Below are positions 17,366 through 25,618 of a stretch of DNA of 64,000 bases, piece by piece. A program made the position numbers and the translations under genes. The notes under the pieces were generated by a model, which was not told the DNA's origin, searched no databases, and saw nothing but the letters and a program-made list of their open reading frames with translations. The number at the start of each line of letters is the position of its first letter. The stretch's first letter is position 1. The stretch spans positions 1 through 64,000 of the forward strand of contig NZ_JADEWX010000005.1 in assembly GCF_015207395.1 (NCBI RefSeq). Direction: 5' to 3'. Origin of the DNA: Nodosilinea sp. LEGE 07088. GTDB lineage: Bacteria; Cyanobacteriota; Cyanobacteriia; Phormidesmidales; Phormidesmidaceae.

Positions 17366-18613
17366 TTAAGATGCGCTGGCTACTACGGTGGCTTGACTGA
17401 GCAGATCTAGAGCCGCCTGGTACTGGGGGTCGGCGTCAGTGGCCACGGTGTCACGGGTGAGAGGAACGGTAGCCACCAGGCGATCGGGTTGAATGCCCAG
17501 CTTGTTGATGTCGTGGTGGGCCGGGGTTTCATACTTGGCGACCGTAACGGCCAGCCCAGAACCATCTGACAGGTCAAACAGCGACTGAATCAGCCCCTTG
17601 CCAAAGGTGGTGCTGCCCACCAGCGTAGCGCGCCCGTTGTCTTGCAAGGCCCCCGCCAAAATCTCGCTGGCGCTGGCGGTGCCCTCATTCACCAACACCA
17701 CCAGCGGCGCAGCGGTAATCGCCTGGCCAAAGGCCTCGAAACTATCCAAAATGCCCTGACGGTTGACAGTGTAAACAATTGTGCCCTTGGGCAGCCACAG
17801 CCGAGCAATTTCGATCCCGGCTTGAAGTAAGCCACCGGGGTTGTTGCGCAAATCTAAGAGGTAGCCCTGGGCCCCGCGACTAGCCAAGTCGTCAATGGCC
17901 TCGGCCAGTTTTTCAACGGCGTTGCCATTGAACTGGCTCAAGCGCAGATAGCCCACCCGCTGACCCTCGGTCGTGGTCTTTAGGGCTGCCACGACTGGGT
18001 TAAGCGTAATCACATCGCGAGTCAGAGATACCTGACGAGGGGGATCGTTGTCAGAGTGACTGATATCTAGCGTGACCGTTGTGCCCTGTTTACCCCGCAT
18101 GCGGGCAGCGGCTTCATCTAGGGTTAATTCGGTTGTCGCGACCCCGTCAATGGCCAGTACCAGATCTTGGGGTTGAACCCCCGCATCTTCAGCGGGAGAA
18201 CCCTCAATTGGCGCTATCACCCGGAGCCAGCCAGGCTGTTCATCCTTCGAAATCTGCAGCCCTACTCCGGTGAGTTCGCCAGAGGTACTGGTTTGCAGGC
18301 TGCGATATTGACTAGGCGGCAACAGCCGAGTGTAGGGGTCATTGAGGCCTGACAGCATCTCTTGAATCACCCTGTAGGTGTCTTCCCGATCGCGTAGGGG
18401 CCGATCTAAAGCCCGTTGACGAGTGAACCACCAGTTTTGGTGGTTAAAGGTCTCGTCGACATAGGCTCGGTTAACAATGCGCCAGACTTCTGCCACCAGG
18501 CTCTGCTCCGCTGTTAGTGCTAGCGCTGGCCCTGCCGACACTCCTCCTATGACTAGCCCAACTAGGCACAGGCAAAGAATACTGAAGCGGAACAGGGGTT
18601 TGATCATAAACAC
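17366..18613 (-). CDS. ctpA: Carboxyl-terminal processing protease CtpA
   Basis: Lumenal/periplasmic serine protease that matures the D1 protein of photosystem II by removing its C-terminal extension; needed for assembly of the manganese cluster. 415 residues: signal peptide 1-33 (ends PALALTA), PDZ domain about 105-190 (ELTGVGLQI...AIDGVAT), protease domain with Ser314 in EGTASASEIL and Lys339 in FGKGLIQS, a 25-residue spacing as known for D1 processing proteases. Divergent from petB, a neighbour arrangement seen in other cyanobacteria. The name could also cover the CtpB paralogue. Confidence 0.9.
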   Translation of the reverse strand: MFMIKPLFRFSILCLCLVGLVIGGVSAGPALALTAEQSLVAEVWRIVNRAYVDETFNHQNWWFTRQRALDRPLRDREDTYRVIQEMLSGLNDPYTRLLPPSQYRSLQTSTSGELTGVGLQISKDEQPGWLRVIAPIEGSPAEDAGVQPQDLVLAIDGVATTELTLDEAAARMRGKQGTTVTLDISHSDNDPPRQVSLTRDVITLNPVVAALKTTTEGQRVGYLRLSQFNGNAVEKLAEAIDDLASRGAQGYLLDLRNNPGGLLQAGIEIARLWLPKGTIVYTVNRQGILDSFEAFGQAITAAPLVVLVNEGTASASEILAGALQDNGRATLVGSTTFGKGLIQSLFDLSDGSGLAVTVAKYETPAHHDINKLGIQPDRLVATVPLTRDTVATDADPQYQAALDLLSQATVVASAS

Positions 18614-19140
18614 TTAAAACGTTAGCAGGCGACAGGTGTAAGGCGTGGTCACTAGGTTAGTCGGCAATCATGGTTGGTGCAGTCCAGATCCAGTACAGTC
18701 CGGATGCTTAAATTCAGCCCAGCGGTGAGCCCTGGTTCTAAGCATCCACGATCGCCCCAGGAGTGCGGTGAGCACTTTAAATTAGTTTACTGCGCAATCC
18801 TTGACGTCACGGGCACCTAGAACATGAACCGTCGTAGCAGCCGGAGGCATCTTCCTAAAGACCGAATCTAGAATAGTGCCAGTTTTGACCGCGAGACCCT
18901 TAGATTAAAATGACCACCATGTTGTGTAACGAAATGTTACGACTCGCGCAAGAGGCTATAGTCTTTTGGAGAGAGTAGAAATGGCCTGTCAGATAAGCCT
19001 TTGAGTTTGATTTCAGGCTTTGAGTTAGGTGAGGGGACAGCAAAAGCTTAGAATCTACTCAGAGGACTATGAGCGTTGCCATTACGGCTATGTTACATTT
19101 TCTTTGACGGCAATTATAGATATATAGAGTTACCCGCTTC
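18614..19140. promoter_or_regulatory. Divergent ctpA/petB intergenic region with a GTAAC-N5-GTTAC palindrome
   Basis: 527 bases without a gene; it must hold promoters for ctpA (left) and petB (right). GTAAC at 18926-18930 and GTTAC at 18936-18940 form a 5+5 dyad 200 bases before petB. It resembles an NtcA box (GTA-N8-TAC) but has one base too many in the spacer. A TATAGT at 18957-18962 could be a -10, but the distance to a -35-like TTACGA is short. Assignment is tentative. Confidence 0.35.
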
Positions 19141-19809
19141 ATGTTTACCAAGCAAGTTACCGACTCTAAGGCCTACCAATGGTTTAATGAGCGGCTGGAA
19201 ATCCAGGCTCTGGCTGACGATATTTCCAGCAAATACGTGCCGCCCCACGTCAACATCTTTTATTGCCTGGGCGGTATTACCCTGACCTGCTTCCTGATCC
19301 AGTTCGCCACTGGGTTTGCCATGACCTTTTACTACAAGCCCACGGTCACCGAAGCATTTAGTTCTGTGCAATACCTGATGACCGAGGTCAACTTTGGCTG
19401 GCTGATTCGGTCTATTCACCGCTGGTCGGCCAGCATGATGGTGCTGATGATGATTCTCCACGTGTTCCGGGTTTATCTGACGGGTGGTTTTAAGAAACCC
19501 CGTGAGCTGACCTGGGTGACGGGTGTCGTTTTGGCTGTCATCACCGTTACCTTTGGCGTCACCGGCTATTCCCTCCCCTGGGATCAGGTCGGTTACTGGG
19601 CCGTCAAGATTGTGTCTGGCGTTCCCGGCGCTATTCCTGTTGTAGGAGCGACGGTGGTAGAGCTGATGCGGGGTGGTGAGGCCGTTGGCCAAGCTACGCT
19701 GACTCGCTTTTACAGTCTGCATACCTTTGTGTTGCCCTGGGCGATCGCGGTGTTTATGCTGCTGCACTTTTTGATGATTCGTAAGCAGGGTATCTCTGGC
19801 CCTCTCTAG
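19141..19809 (+). CDS. petB: Cytochrome b6
   Basis: Haem-binding core subunit of the cytochrome b6f complex in thylakoids; moves electrons from plastoquinol through two b haems and the extra c-type haem. 222 residues, four membrane helices. Haem ligand histidines are in [11 protein letters not shown] and [11 protein letters not shown], and later [10 protein letters not shown] and [12 protein letters not shown]. Cys in NIFYCLGG near residue 35 is the covalent attachment site of haem ci. Length is exactly typical. First gene of the petB-petD operon. Confidence 0.99.
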   Translation: MFTKQVTDSKAYQWFNERLEIQALADDISSKYVPPHVNIFYCLGGITLTCFLIQFATGFAMTFYYKPTVTEAFSSVQYLMTEVNFGWLIRSIHRWSASMMVLMMILHVFRVYLTGGFKKPRELTWVTGVVLAVITVTFGVTGYSLPWDQVGYWAVKIVSGVPGAIPVVGATVVELMRGGEAVGQATLTRFYSLHTFVLPWAIAVFMLLHFLMIRKQGISGPL

Positions 19810-19934
19810 GCCTGGGTTTCTGCTGAAATTGTGTTTTTGGGCATGACGTTTGGTTTGGGCTATACCGATTGCTCTAGCTCTATGGTTTAGACTTTGGGCA
19901 TGGCCCAATCGGCTGTAACAGGAGAAGTTTTTCA

Positions 19935-20417
19935 ATGGCGACTATTAAGAAACCGGATCTGAGCGATCCTAAGTTGAGAGAAATGCTCAAGCAGGGCATG
20001 GGGCATAACTACTATGGTGAGCCTGCTTGGCCCAACGATTTGCTCTACATCTTTCCCGTGGTGATTTTGGGCTCAATTGCCTGCTGTGTGGCCCTAGCGG
20101 TGCTAGACCCTGCCTTGGTAGGTGAGCCTGCGGATCCCTTTGCCACCCCTCTAGAAATTTTGCCGGAGTGGTATCTGTACCCTACCTTCCAGATTCTGCG
20201 CATTGTGCCCAACAAGCTGCTGGGTATTGGTGCGATGACGGCTATTCCCCTCGGGCTGATGCTGGTGCCCTTTATTGAGAATATCAATAAGTTTCAGAAT
20301 CCTTTCCGTCGACCTGTTGCTACCACAATGTTTTTGTTCGGTACAGCGGTAACGCTATGGCTGGGTATTGGTGCCACTTTGCCGATTCAAGAATCGCTGA
20401 CCCTGGGCTTGTTTTAG
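19935..20417 (+). CDS. petD: Cytochrome b6f complex subunit IV
   Basis: 160-residue partner of cytochrome b6; together they form the equivalent of mitochondrial cytochrome b. Three membrane helices; contains [16 protein letters not shown], whose PEWY is the quinol-oxidation-site signature, and [14 protein letters not shown] lies about 10 bases before the ATG. Located 125 bases after petB, same transcript, followed by an intrinsic terminator. Confidence 0.99.
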   Translation: MATIKKPDLSDPKLREMLKQGMGHNYYGEPAWPNDLLYIFPVVILGSIACCVALAVLDPALVGEPADPFATPLEILPEWYLYPTFQILRIVPNKLLGIGAMTAIPLGLMLVPFIENINKFQNPFRRPVATTMFLFGTAVTLWLGIGATLPIQESLTLGLF

Positions 20418-20453
20418 AATTTCGATTCTGGACTTGCTTATTAGTTTAGAGGA

Positions 20454-20489
20454 CCTGCGCGAAACTGTATCGTTTTGCGCAGGTTTTTT
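20454..20489 (+). terminator. Intrinsic terminator of petBD
   Basis: CCTGCGC (20454-20460) and GCGCAGG (20477-20483), extended by GAAAC/GTTTT pairing in the loop-side stem, form a strong hairpin followed directly by T6 (20484-20489). Classical Rho-independent terminator 37 bases after petD. Confidence 0.93.
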
Positions 20490-20574
20490 AGCGGAGATCA
20501 GCTGTTCCGCTAAGCTAATTCGAGGGTGTCTCTAGTTGGCGTTGATTTTGATTGGCGTTGATAAGGAATGGGCC

Positions 20575-21009
20575 GTGGCAGAGATTGACAGCAGGAAAGA
20601 GCATTTGAAGGTGGTCAGCAGGTTAGATGTAGTGGCTCAGGTGCAGCGTTGGTTTCGAGAGGCCTGCTGTTCCCTAGAGGGTGAGTCAGCTTGGGTGGGG
20701 AGTCACTGCGATCGCTTGGCGCTGGCGTTGACCGAGGGGTTTACTAACGCAGTACGCCATGCCCACGCCCACCTGCCGCCTGAAACCGGCATCGATATTG
20801 ATCTGTCACTGGATGGTGACCAAGTAGAGATTCGGATTTGGGATCACGGTGCCCCGTTTAACCCTGAGCTGCTGCCGGAACCTCAGCCGGGAGAGCTATT
20901 AGATAGCGGGTATGGATGGTTTTTGCTGCGTCGTTTGGCCGATAAGGTGACCTACCATCGGGCCCAGGACGGTCGCAATTGTCTCTCGATTGTGAAGTAC
21001 GGCACGTGA
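20575..21009 (+). CDS. RsbW-like anti-sigma / serine-kinase (HATPase) protein
   Basis: 144 residues with a GHKL ATP-binding fold: LALTEGFTNAVRHAH (N box), RIWDHGAPFNP (G1, DxGxP-like) and SGYGWFLLRRLAD (G2). These are signatures of the RsbW/SpoIIAB family of anti-sigma factor kinases that phosphorylate STAS-domain antagonists. No STAS or PP2C partner is adjacent, so its partner is elsewhere. A GTG at 20575 is chosen because AAGGAA lies 6 bases before it; a TTG at 20536 is in frame upstream but has no RBS. Begins just after the petBD terminator. Confidence 0.75.
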   Translation: MAEIDSRKEHLKVVSRLDVVAQVQRWFREACCSLEGESAWVGSHCDRLALALTEGFTNAVRHAHAHLPPETGIDIDLSLDGDQVEIRIWDHGAPFNPELLPEPQPGELLDSGYGWFLLRRLADKVTYHRAQDGRNCLSIVKYGT

Positions 21010-21190
21010 ACTATCTGAGCCTGCCCCCTTTGAGCCCATTGACGAGGGGTTGAGTTGGGTCGCTACCGCAATGGGCGAAAGCTTTTGGGCAATCTAAGCA
21101 GGTTGCTGCTTGAGAACAACTAACGGTATGGGTTCCCTTCGACCTCAGCGCGCTGCTGGAGATGCAGATTCTAAAATCATTATTGACGGT

Positions 21191-22327
21191 ATGACGGCAG
21201 CGACTACCCCGGCAACCCAAGGGGCGATCGCGTTTGTGTTTCTCGAGATTTTCTCCTGTGAGGGGGGCATTCAGTCCTACATCAAAGACGTGCTGAGGGC
21301 CTATTTACAGCAGCAACATCCGGCTCCAGCCGATGTGTTTTTGCTGCGCGATGGGCCCATAGCCGATCACCCCTATGCCCAGTCATCGCTGCGGTTTCAC
21401 TATCTGGCTACTGCCAATGCGGCGCTGGGGCGAGTCAGGCTCGGAGTCGCCCTGGCGGCCTATCTGGTGCGGCGGCGACCGAGTCAGGTGATCTGTGGTC
21501 ATGTGCTATTGCTGCCTCTGGTGGCGGCGCTCTGTCGCTGGCTTCGAATTCCCTATGCTGTGGTGATCTACGGCAAAGAGGTGTGGGATCCGTTACCCCT
21601 CCGGCAGCAGCAGGCCCTGCGCCGGGCTAACTGGGTTTGGGCCAACAGTCGCTATAGCCGCGATCGTGCCTGCACGGCTAACCAGCTTGACCCAGGCCGG
21701 GTGCGAATGGTTCCCTGTGCGGTAGATGGGGATATCTACAGCCCTGGCCCTGCTGCCCCCCAGCTGCTTGATGCCTACGGTCTGGCGGGTCGCAAAGTGC
21801 TGATGACGGTGGCCAGGCTGTGGTCTGGGGATATCTACAAGGGTGTGGATGTTACCCTGCGGGCACTCCCTGCGATCGCGGCGGTTGTACCCGAAGTCAA
21901 GTATCTGGTGATTGGGCGAGGGGATGACCAGCCCCGCCTAGAAGCCCTGGCGGAAGCGCTGGGGGTGCGCGATCGCGTTGTATTTGCAGGGTTTGTGCCT
22001 ACTGCTGACCTGGCGGCCCACTATCGCCTGGCCGACGCCTACGTGATGCCCTCCCAAGAGGGCTTTGGGATTGTCTATCTAGAAGCCCTGGCCTGTGGTG
22101 TGCCGGTGCTCTCGGGGGATCGGGATGGATCTGCCGATCCTTTGCAGGATGGGCGACTGGGCTGGCGAGTACCCCACCGCGACCCCGAGGCCGTTGCCGC
22201 CGCCTGTGTGGCAATGCTGGCCGGGCACGACCCGCGCTGTCAGGGAGCGTGGCTGCGGCAGGAGACCCTGGCCGCCTTTGACTTTCAGGCCATGGCTGGG
22301 CAGTTGCAACGGGCGCTTGAGGGGTAG
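21191..22327 (+). CDS. GT4-type glycosyltransferase
   Basis: About 378 residues; two Rossmann domains of the GT-B fold. N-terminal FVFLEIFSCEGGIQSYIKDVL is the acceptor side; later AVVIYGKEVW, VARLWSGDIYKGVD, VIGRGDDQPRLEALA, FAGFVPTADLAAHYRLAD and the E-x7-E motif EGFGIVYLEA bind the sugar nucleotide. Probably works in cell-surface polysaccharide or lipid glycosylation. The start is uncertain: ATG 21191 fits the domain boundary, ATG 21128 is an alternative. It stands alone, and its sugar cannot be predicted. Confidence 0.85.
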   Translation: MTAATTPATQGAIAFVFLEIFSCEGGIQSYIKDVLRAYLQQQHPAPADVFLLRDGPIADHPYAQSSLRFHYLATANAALGRVRLGVALAAYLVRRRPSQVICGHVLLLPLVAALCRWLRIPYAVVIYGKEVWDPLPLRQQQALRRANWVWANSRYSRDRACTANQLDPGRVRMVPCAVDGDIYSPGPAAPQLLDAYGLAGRKVLMTVARLWSGDIYKGVDVTLRALPAIAAVVPEVKYLVIGRGDDQPRLEALAEALGVRDRVVFAGFVPTADLAAHYRLADAYVMPSQEGFGIVYLEALACGVPVLSGDRDGSADPLQDGRLGWRVPHRDPEAVAAACVAMLAGHDPRCQGAWLRQETLAAFDFQAMAGQLQRALEG

Positions 22328-22470
22328 TTTAGTAGGGGGAGACCTCAGCGCTACAATACAGAGCTAAGGCGATAGCTTTTGGCCAGGGCGCTGGACTAGG
22401 GCTGTCGCCCTACTGATGGCCAAGACTGAGACTGGCTATCTATCCGGGGAAAATGTGGAGAGCACCTCCT

Positions 22471-22866
22471 ATGAACCAAAATAACTTCAACCAAATGCGG
22501 GTGAATATACCTGGGCTAGGCTGTTGGCTGACCCTGATTGCAGTAGTCTGGCTCCTGGGTGCCGTGGGCCTGGGCTGGCTGGTTAAGTCGCTGGTGGTGT
22601 TAGTCGTGCTGATGGTGGCTGCTCCAGTGCTGGGGTTTATCGGCCTGAGGTTTTGGCTACAGCGCAATCTGGTTCAGAGCCAGTGCCCTGTCTGTGGTGC
22701 AGGCCTAACTGGTATCAAAGGAGCCGCAACTAGCTGCCTTAACTGTGGCACCGTGCTCCAGACCCAGGCGGAAGGGTTTGCGCGGGCCACCGAAGACGGC
22801 ACCATTGACATCACCGCCGTCGATGTGACGGTGGACACTAAGCCGATTTTGCCCGATGGGGACTAA
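22471..22866 (+). CDS. Small membrane protein with zinc ribbon
   Basis: 131 residues. The N-terminal half has two membrane helices (GCWLTLIAVVWLLGAVGLGW and LVVLVVLMVAAPVLGFIGL). The second half is a cytoplasmic zinc ribbon with CPVC and, 16 residues later, CLNC, then an acidic tail. A further ATG at 22453 would add six residues. Function unknown; the zinc ribbon could mediate protein contact. No relation to the neighbouring glycosyltransferase or def can be shown. Confidence 0.7.
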   Translation: MNQNNFNQMRVNIPGLGCWLTLIAVVWLLGAVGLGWLVKSLVVLVVLMVAAPVLGFIGLRFWLQRNLVQSQCPVCGAGLTGIKGAATSCLNCGTVLQTQAEGFARATEDGTIDITAVDVTVDTKPILPDGD

Positions 22867-22954
22867 CGCCAGCATTAACCGCTATGTCGAAGTGAGTCTG
22901 CGTTGTTAGGATAAGTTATAGATCTATCGCCAAGTCAAACTGGAACTCATCGCT

Positions 22955-23521
22955 ATGCCCGCCGCTATTTATGTCGAGAAAACCAAACTTAAGCAGCCGC
23001 CCTTAGAAATCCATACTCTGGGCGATCGCGCGCTGCGTCAGCCAGCTAAGCGGGTGGCCAAGGTTGACGATGAGATGCGGGCGCTGGTGCGAGAAATGCT
23101 GCAAACTATGTACAGCGCTGATGGTATTGGCCTGGCAGCACCCCAGGTGGCCGTCAACAAACAGCTTTTGGTGGTGGATATCGACCCTGAAAATGCGGCG
23201 GCACCGCCGCTGGCGTTGATTAATCCCAAAGTTATTAAAGTCTCCAAGGATCTGGCCATGGGGCAAGAGGGATGTTTGAGCATTCCTGGGGTTTATCTCG
23301 ATGTGGTTCGCCCGGCAGCCATCGAGGTGGCCTACAAAGATGAGAATGGGCGGCCCCAAAAACTCCAGGCGAGTGAGCTGCTGGCCCGTTGTATTCTCCA
23401 CGAAATGGACCACCTCACCGGGGTACTGTTTGTTGACCGGGTCGAGAATGCTCTGGCCCTCAACCAAGAACTGCAAAAGAATGGCTTTTACGCCAAAGAT
23501 GTGCAGCCAGTGAAGGCCTAG
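22955..23521 (+). CDS. def: Peptide deformylase
   Basis: Removes the formyl group from the initiator methionine of new proteins. 188 residues with the three class I motifs: GIGLAAPQ, EGCLSIP and HEMDHL (metal-binding His-His plus catalytic Glu, with the Cys of the second motif completing the site). Length is normal. It is separated from neighbours by short gaps, so probably its own unit or with the preceding zinc-ribbon gene. Confidence 0.97.
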   Translation: MPAAIYVEKTKLKQPPLEIHTLGDRALRQPAKRVAKVDDEMRALVREMLQTMYSADGIGLAAPQVAVNKQLLVVDIDPENAAAPPLALINPKVIKVSKDLAMGQEGCLSIPGVYLDVVRPAAIEVAYKDENGRPQKLQASELLARCILHEMDHLTGVLFVDRVENALALNQELQKNGFYAKDVQPVKA

Positions 23522-23584
23522 AGTCGTCGTGCTATGCTGCCCCGGTGGGCTTTAGGCTCGCGCAATGATTTAGGAGAAACCCCT

Positions 23585-23782
23585 GTGACCCCCAAGAGTG
23601 GCCTGTTATTGGCTGGTTCCTGCATTGCTGCGATCGCGGCAGTAGGCTCTATCTTTGAGCTGTCGTCGGGTAGCCCTGACTGGGGGACGCTACCGACAAC
23701 GGTAATTCTTGGGCTTTGTGTACCGCTGGTGGGTATTTTCTTCTACGCGGCGGTGAAAGATGCCAAGGCCAACGAAGAATAA
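23585..23782 (+). CDS. Small two-helix membrane protein
   Basis: 65 residues from GTG 23585, preceded by AGGAG at 23572-23576 with 8-base spacing. Two hydrophobic segments (GLLLAGSCIAAIAAVGSIFEL and TTVILGLCVPLVGIFFYAAV) with a short loop, and a charged tail KDAKANEE. Not recognised as a known family. The strong RBS and the 63-base gap after def support it being a real gene. Confidence 0.65.
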   Translation: MTPKSGLLLAGSCIAAIAAVGSIFELSSGSPDWGTLPTTVILGLCVPLVGIFFYAAVKDAKANEE

Positions 23783-23874
23783 TCCGTGAGTCAGCATTCC
23801 CTGGGATCACCCTCTGGGCATACCGCGGCCAAAGCTAGCGCTTAGTATAGAGGTCAGCGAGCTCCCAAAGACCT

Positions 23875-24765
23875 ATGCAGCCCACCCCAGCTAACCCCCT
23901 GTTCACTCGCCGATCGCTTTTATCTGCTGTTGCCATGGGCACCATCACGGTGGTCTTGGGGCGGTCGGCGCGAGCCTATGACGTGGTAATTGACCCCTCA
24001 GCTCCTGAGTTAGGAGATACCATTTCTGTCATTGTGCTACCGGAGATAGCCGACACGACGACCCCACCCAAGGTTACCGTCAACGACACCACTGAGTATC
24101 CGGCCTTTCCGCTTGGTAATAATCAGTTTCGAGCCCTGATTCCCACCAGCCCCCTCGATCCGCCTGGGCGCATGGTGATTCGGGTGATTGGCACCGAAAC
24201 CACGCGCAACCTGGCTGTGGGGCTAAAAAATCGCCACTTCCCTACCCAGCGCATTACCCTAGCGCCTAATCGTCGCAATTTGGGCACTGACCATGAGTTT
24301 GCTCGGGTCGCCGCCTTTAAGGCCACCGTTAGCCCTGAGCGGTTGTGGCAGGGCGCAATGGTGCGGCCTAACCAGGGCCGACGCAGTACAGGCTATGGCG
24401 TACGCCGCTACTACAATGGCGTGTTTGCCCAGGACTACTATCACCGGGGTATCGACTTTGCGGCGCCCACAGGATCTCCAGTCGTGGCTCCAGCGGCTGG
24501 GCAGATCGGCCTGGTGGGACGGGTCGCTGATGGGTTTGAGCTCCACGGCAATACGATTGGCATCGACCATGGCCAGGGCGTGTTGAGTATCATGATTCAC
24601 CTCAGCCGCATTGATGTGAATGAAGGCGATCGGGTGCGACCAGGGCAGGTGATTGGGGCGGTCGGCAACACCGGGGCGTCGACGGGGCCACATCTTCACT
24701 GGGGGCTGTATGTGCATGGGGTCGCTGTGGATCCAGCTCTCTGGGGCAGTCGTGGCTTTGAATAG
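23875..24765 (+). CDS. M23 family metallopeptidase (LytM/NlpD-like)
   Basis: 296 residues. The N-terminus carries a twin-arginine-like signal (TRRSLLSAVAMG), so export by the Tat or Sec pathway is expected. The C-terminal lysostaphin-type domain contains HRGIDFAAPTGSPV (first zinc ligands) and GPHLHWGLYV (HxH). A beta-sandwich region of about 120 residues precedes it. Probably cleaves peptidoglycan cross-links in the periplasm during growth or division. Both metal motifs are complete, so it should be active. Confidence 0.9.
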   Translation: MQPTPANPLFTRRSLLSAVAMGTITVVLGRSARAYDVVIDPSAPELGDTISVIVLPEIADTTTPPKVTVNDTTEYPAFPLGNNQFRALIPTSPLDPPGRMVIRVIGTETTRNLAVGLKNRHFPTQRITLAPNRRNLGTDHEFARVAAFKATVSPERLWQGAMVRPNQGRRSTGYGVRRYYNGVFAQDYYHRGIDFAAPTGSPVVAPAAGQIGLVGRVADGFELHGNTIGIDHGQGVLSIMIHLSRIDVNEGDRVRPGQVIGAVGNTGASTGPHLHWGLYVHGVAVDPALWGSRGFE

Positions 24766-24800
24766 CCCAGCGCTCGTGCTGGTAATGATGGCAGAGAGAG

Positions 24801-25595
24801 ATGATGGATAGCTACGAGATCTTTTTGCAGACCCGGCGGCAGCGGGTGAGCGATGGCGTTGAGGCTTCTTTATTGGGTGGCTGTGACGGGGCGAGCCAAA
24901 TTCTGGTGTTGGTCTGGCCACAGCTGGGCGACTTTGACAGTCTGGAATCTGCCTGGTGGCTACAGCGGGCCGCCGACACCTTGGCCCAGCGCCATATTGC
25001 AGTGCGGGCGGTGGGCATTGGCGATCGCGCCTCGGGTCAGCAGTTCTGTGTCTACAGTGGCTTCCCGGCTGACTGTCTTTTTGTCGATGAAACCGCTGAG
25101 CTGCACCGGGAGTTGGGGCTCTACGCAGGGCTGACGCTGGATTTCCCCGGTCTGAAACCAGGCCAGACCGCCTGGCTCAACCTGATGTTGATGTGCGCGG
25201 GCATGGCCAGCCCGGGCACTCTGCGGGAGGTGCTGCGGGGCTATACGGGCGATCGCAGTGCGCCCCAGCTAATCGGCGACAACGAAACAGTCCAGGCGGG
25301 GCCATTGCCGCCCCTGACCGGTAAAACCTTTAGGTGGGCTGGGGGGAGCGGGTTTCAGCGCCCCTTTGAGCTGGCTACCCTGCGCCTGCGGAATATGACC
25401 GAAGTGCTGAGTCACTGGAGCACCTACGTGCCCAATGCCGCCTACCTGACCCAGCGGGGCGGCACATTTTTGTTGGATGCCGATGGCGAGTTGCTGTACG
25501 AGTATCGCGATCGCGGCATTCTCGGATTTGCGGCTAATATGGCCAATCCTCTAGACTTTTTAGACCATCAAGCTCCCATGGCCAACGCTGCTTGA
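24801..25595 (+). CDS. AhpC/TSA-like (peroxiredoxin-like) protein lacking the peroxidatic cysteine
   Basis: 264 residues of thioredoxin-fold character resembling the peroxiredoxin-like family of cyanobacteria and plastids. The place where peroxiredoxins have the PxxxTxxC motif reads LVLVWPQLGDFDSLESAWW, with no cysteine. Cysteines occur at VGIGDRASGQQFCVYSGFPADC and ADLLMCAG-like positions, not in a standard pair. A peroxidase activity is therefore unsupported. Starts MMDSYEIFL; the second ATG is equally possible. Precedes the leftward corC gene. Confidence 0.65.
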   Translation: MMDSYEIFLQTRRQRVSDGVEASLLGGCDGASQILVLVWPQLGDFDSLESAWWLQRAADTLAQRHIAVRAVGIGDRASGQQFCVYSGFPADCLFVDETAELHRELGLYAGLTLDFPGLKPGQTAWLNLMLMCAGMASPGTLREVLRGYTGDRSAPQLIGDNETVQAGPLPPLTGKTFRWAGGSGFQRPFELATLRLRNMTEVLSHWSTYVPNAAYLTQRGGTFLLDADGELLYEYRDRGILGFAANMANPLDFLDHQAPMANAA

Positions 25596-25618
25596 AACTG
25601 CGGCTAGACAGTAGCCCT

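Noticed and set aside
22079-22309. Antisense frame in the glycosyltransferase
   Set aside because: Complement of a GC-rich coding region; no independent evidence.
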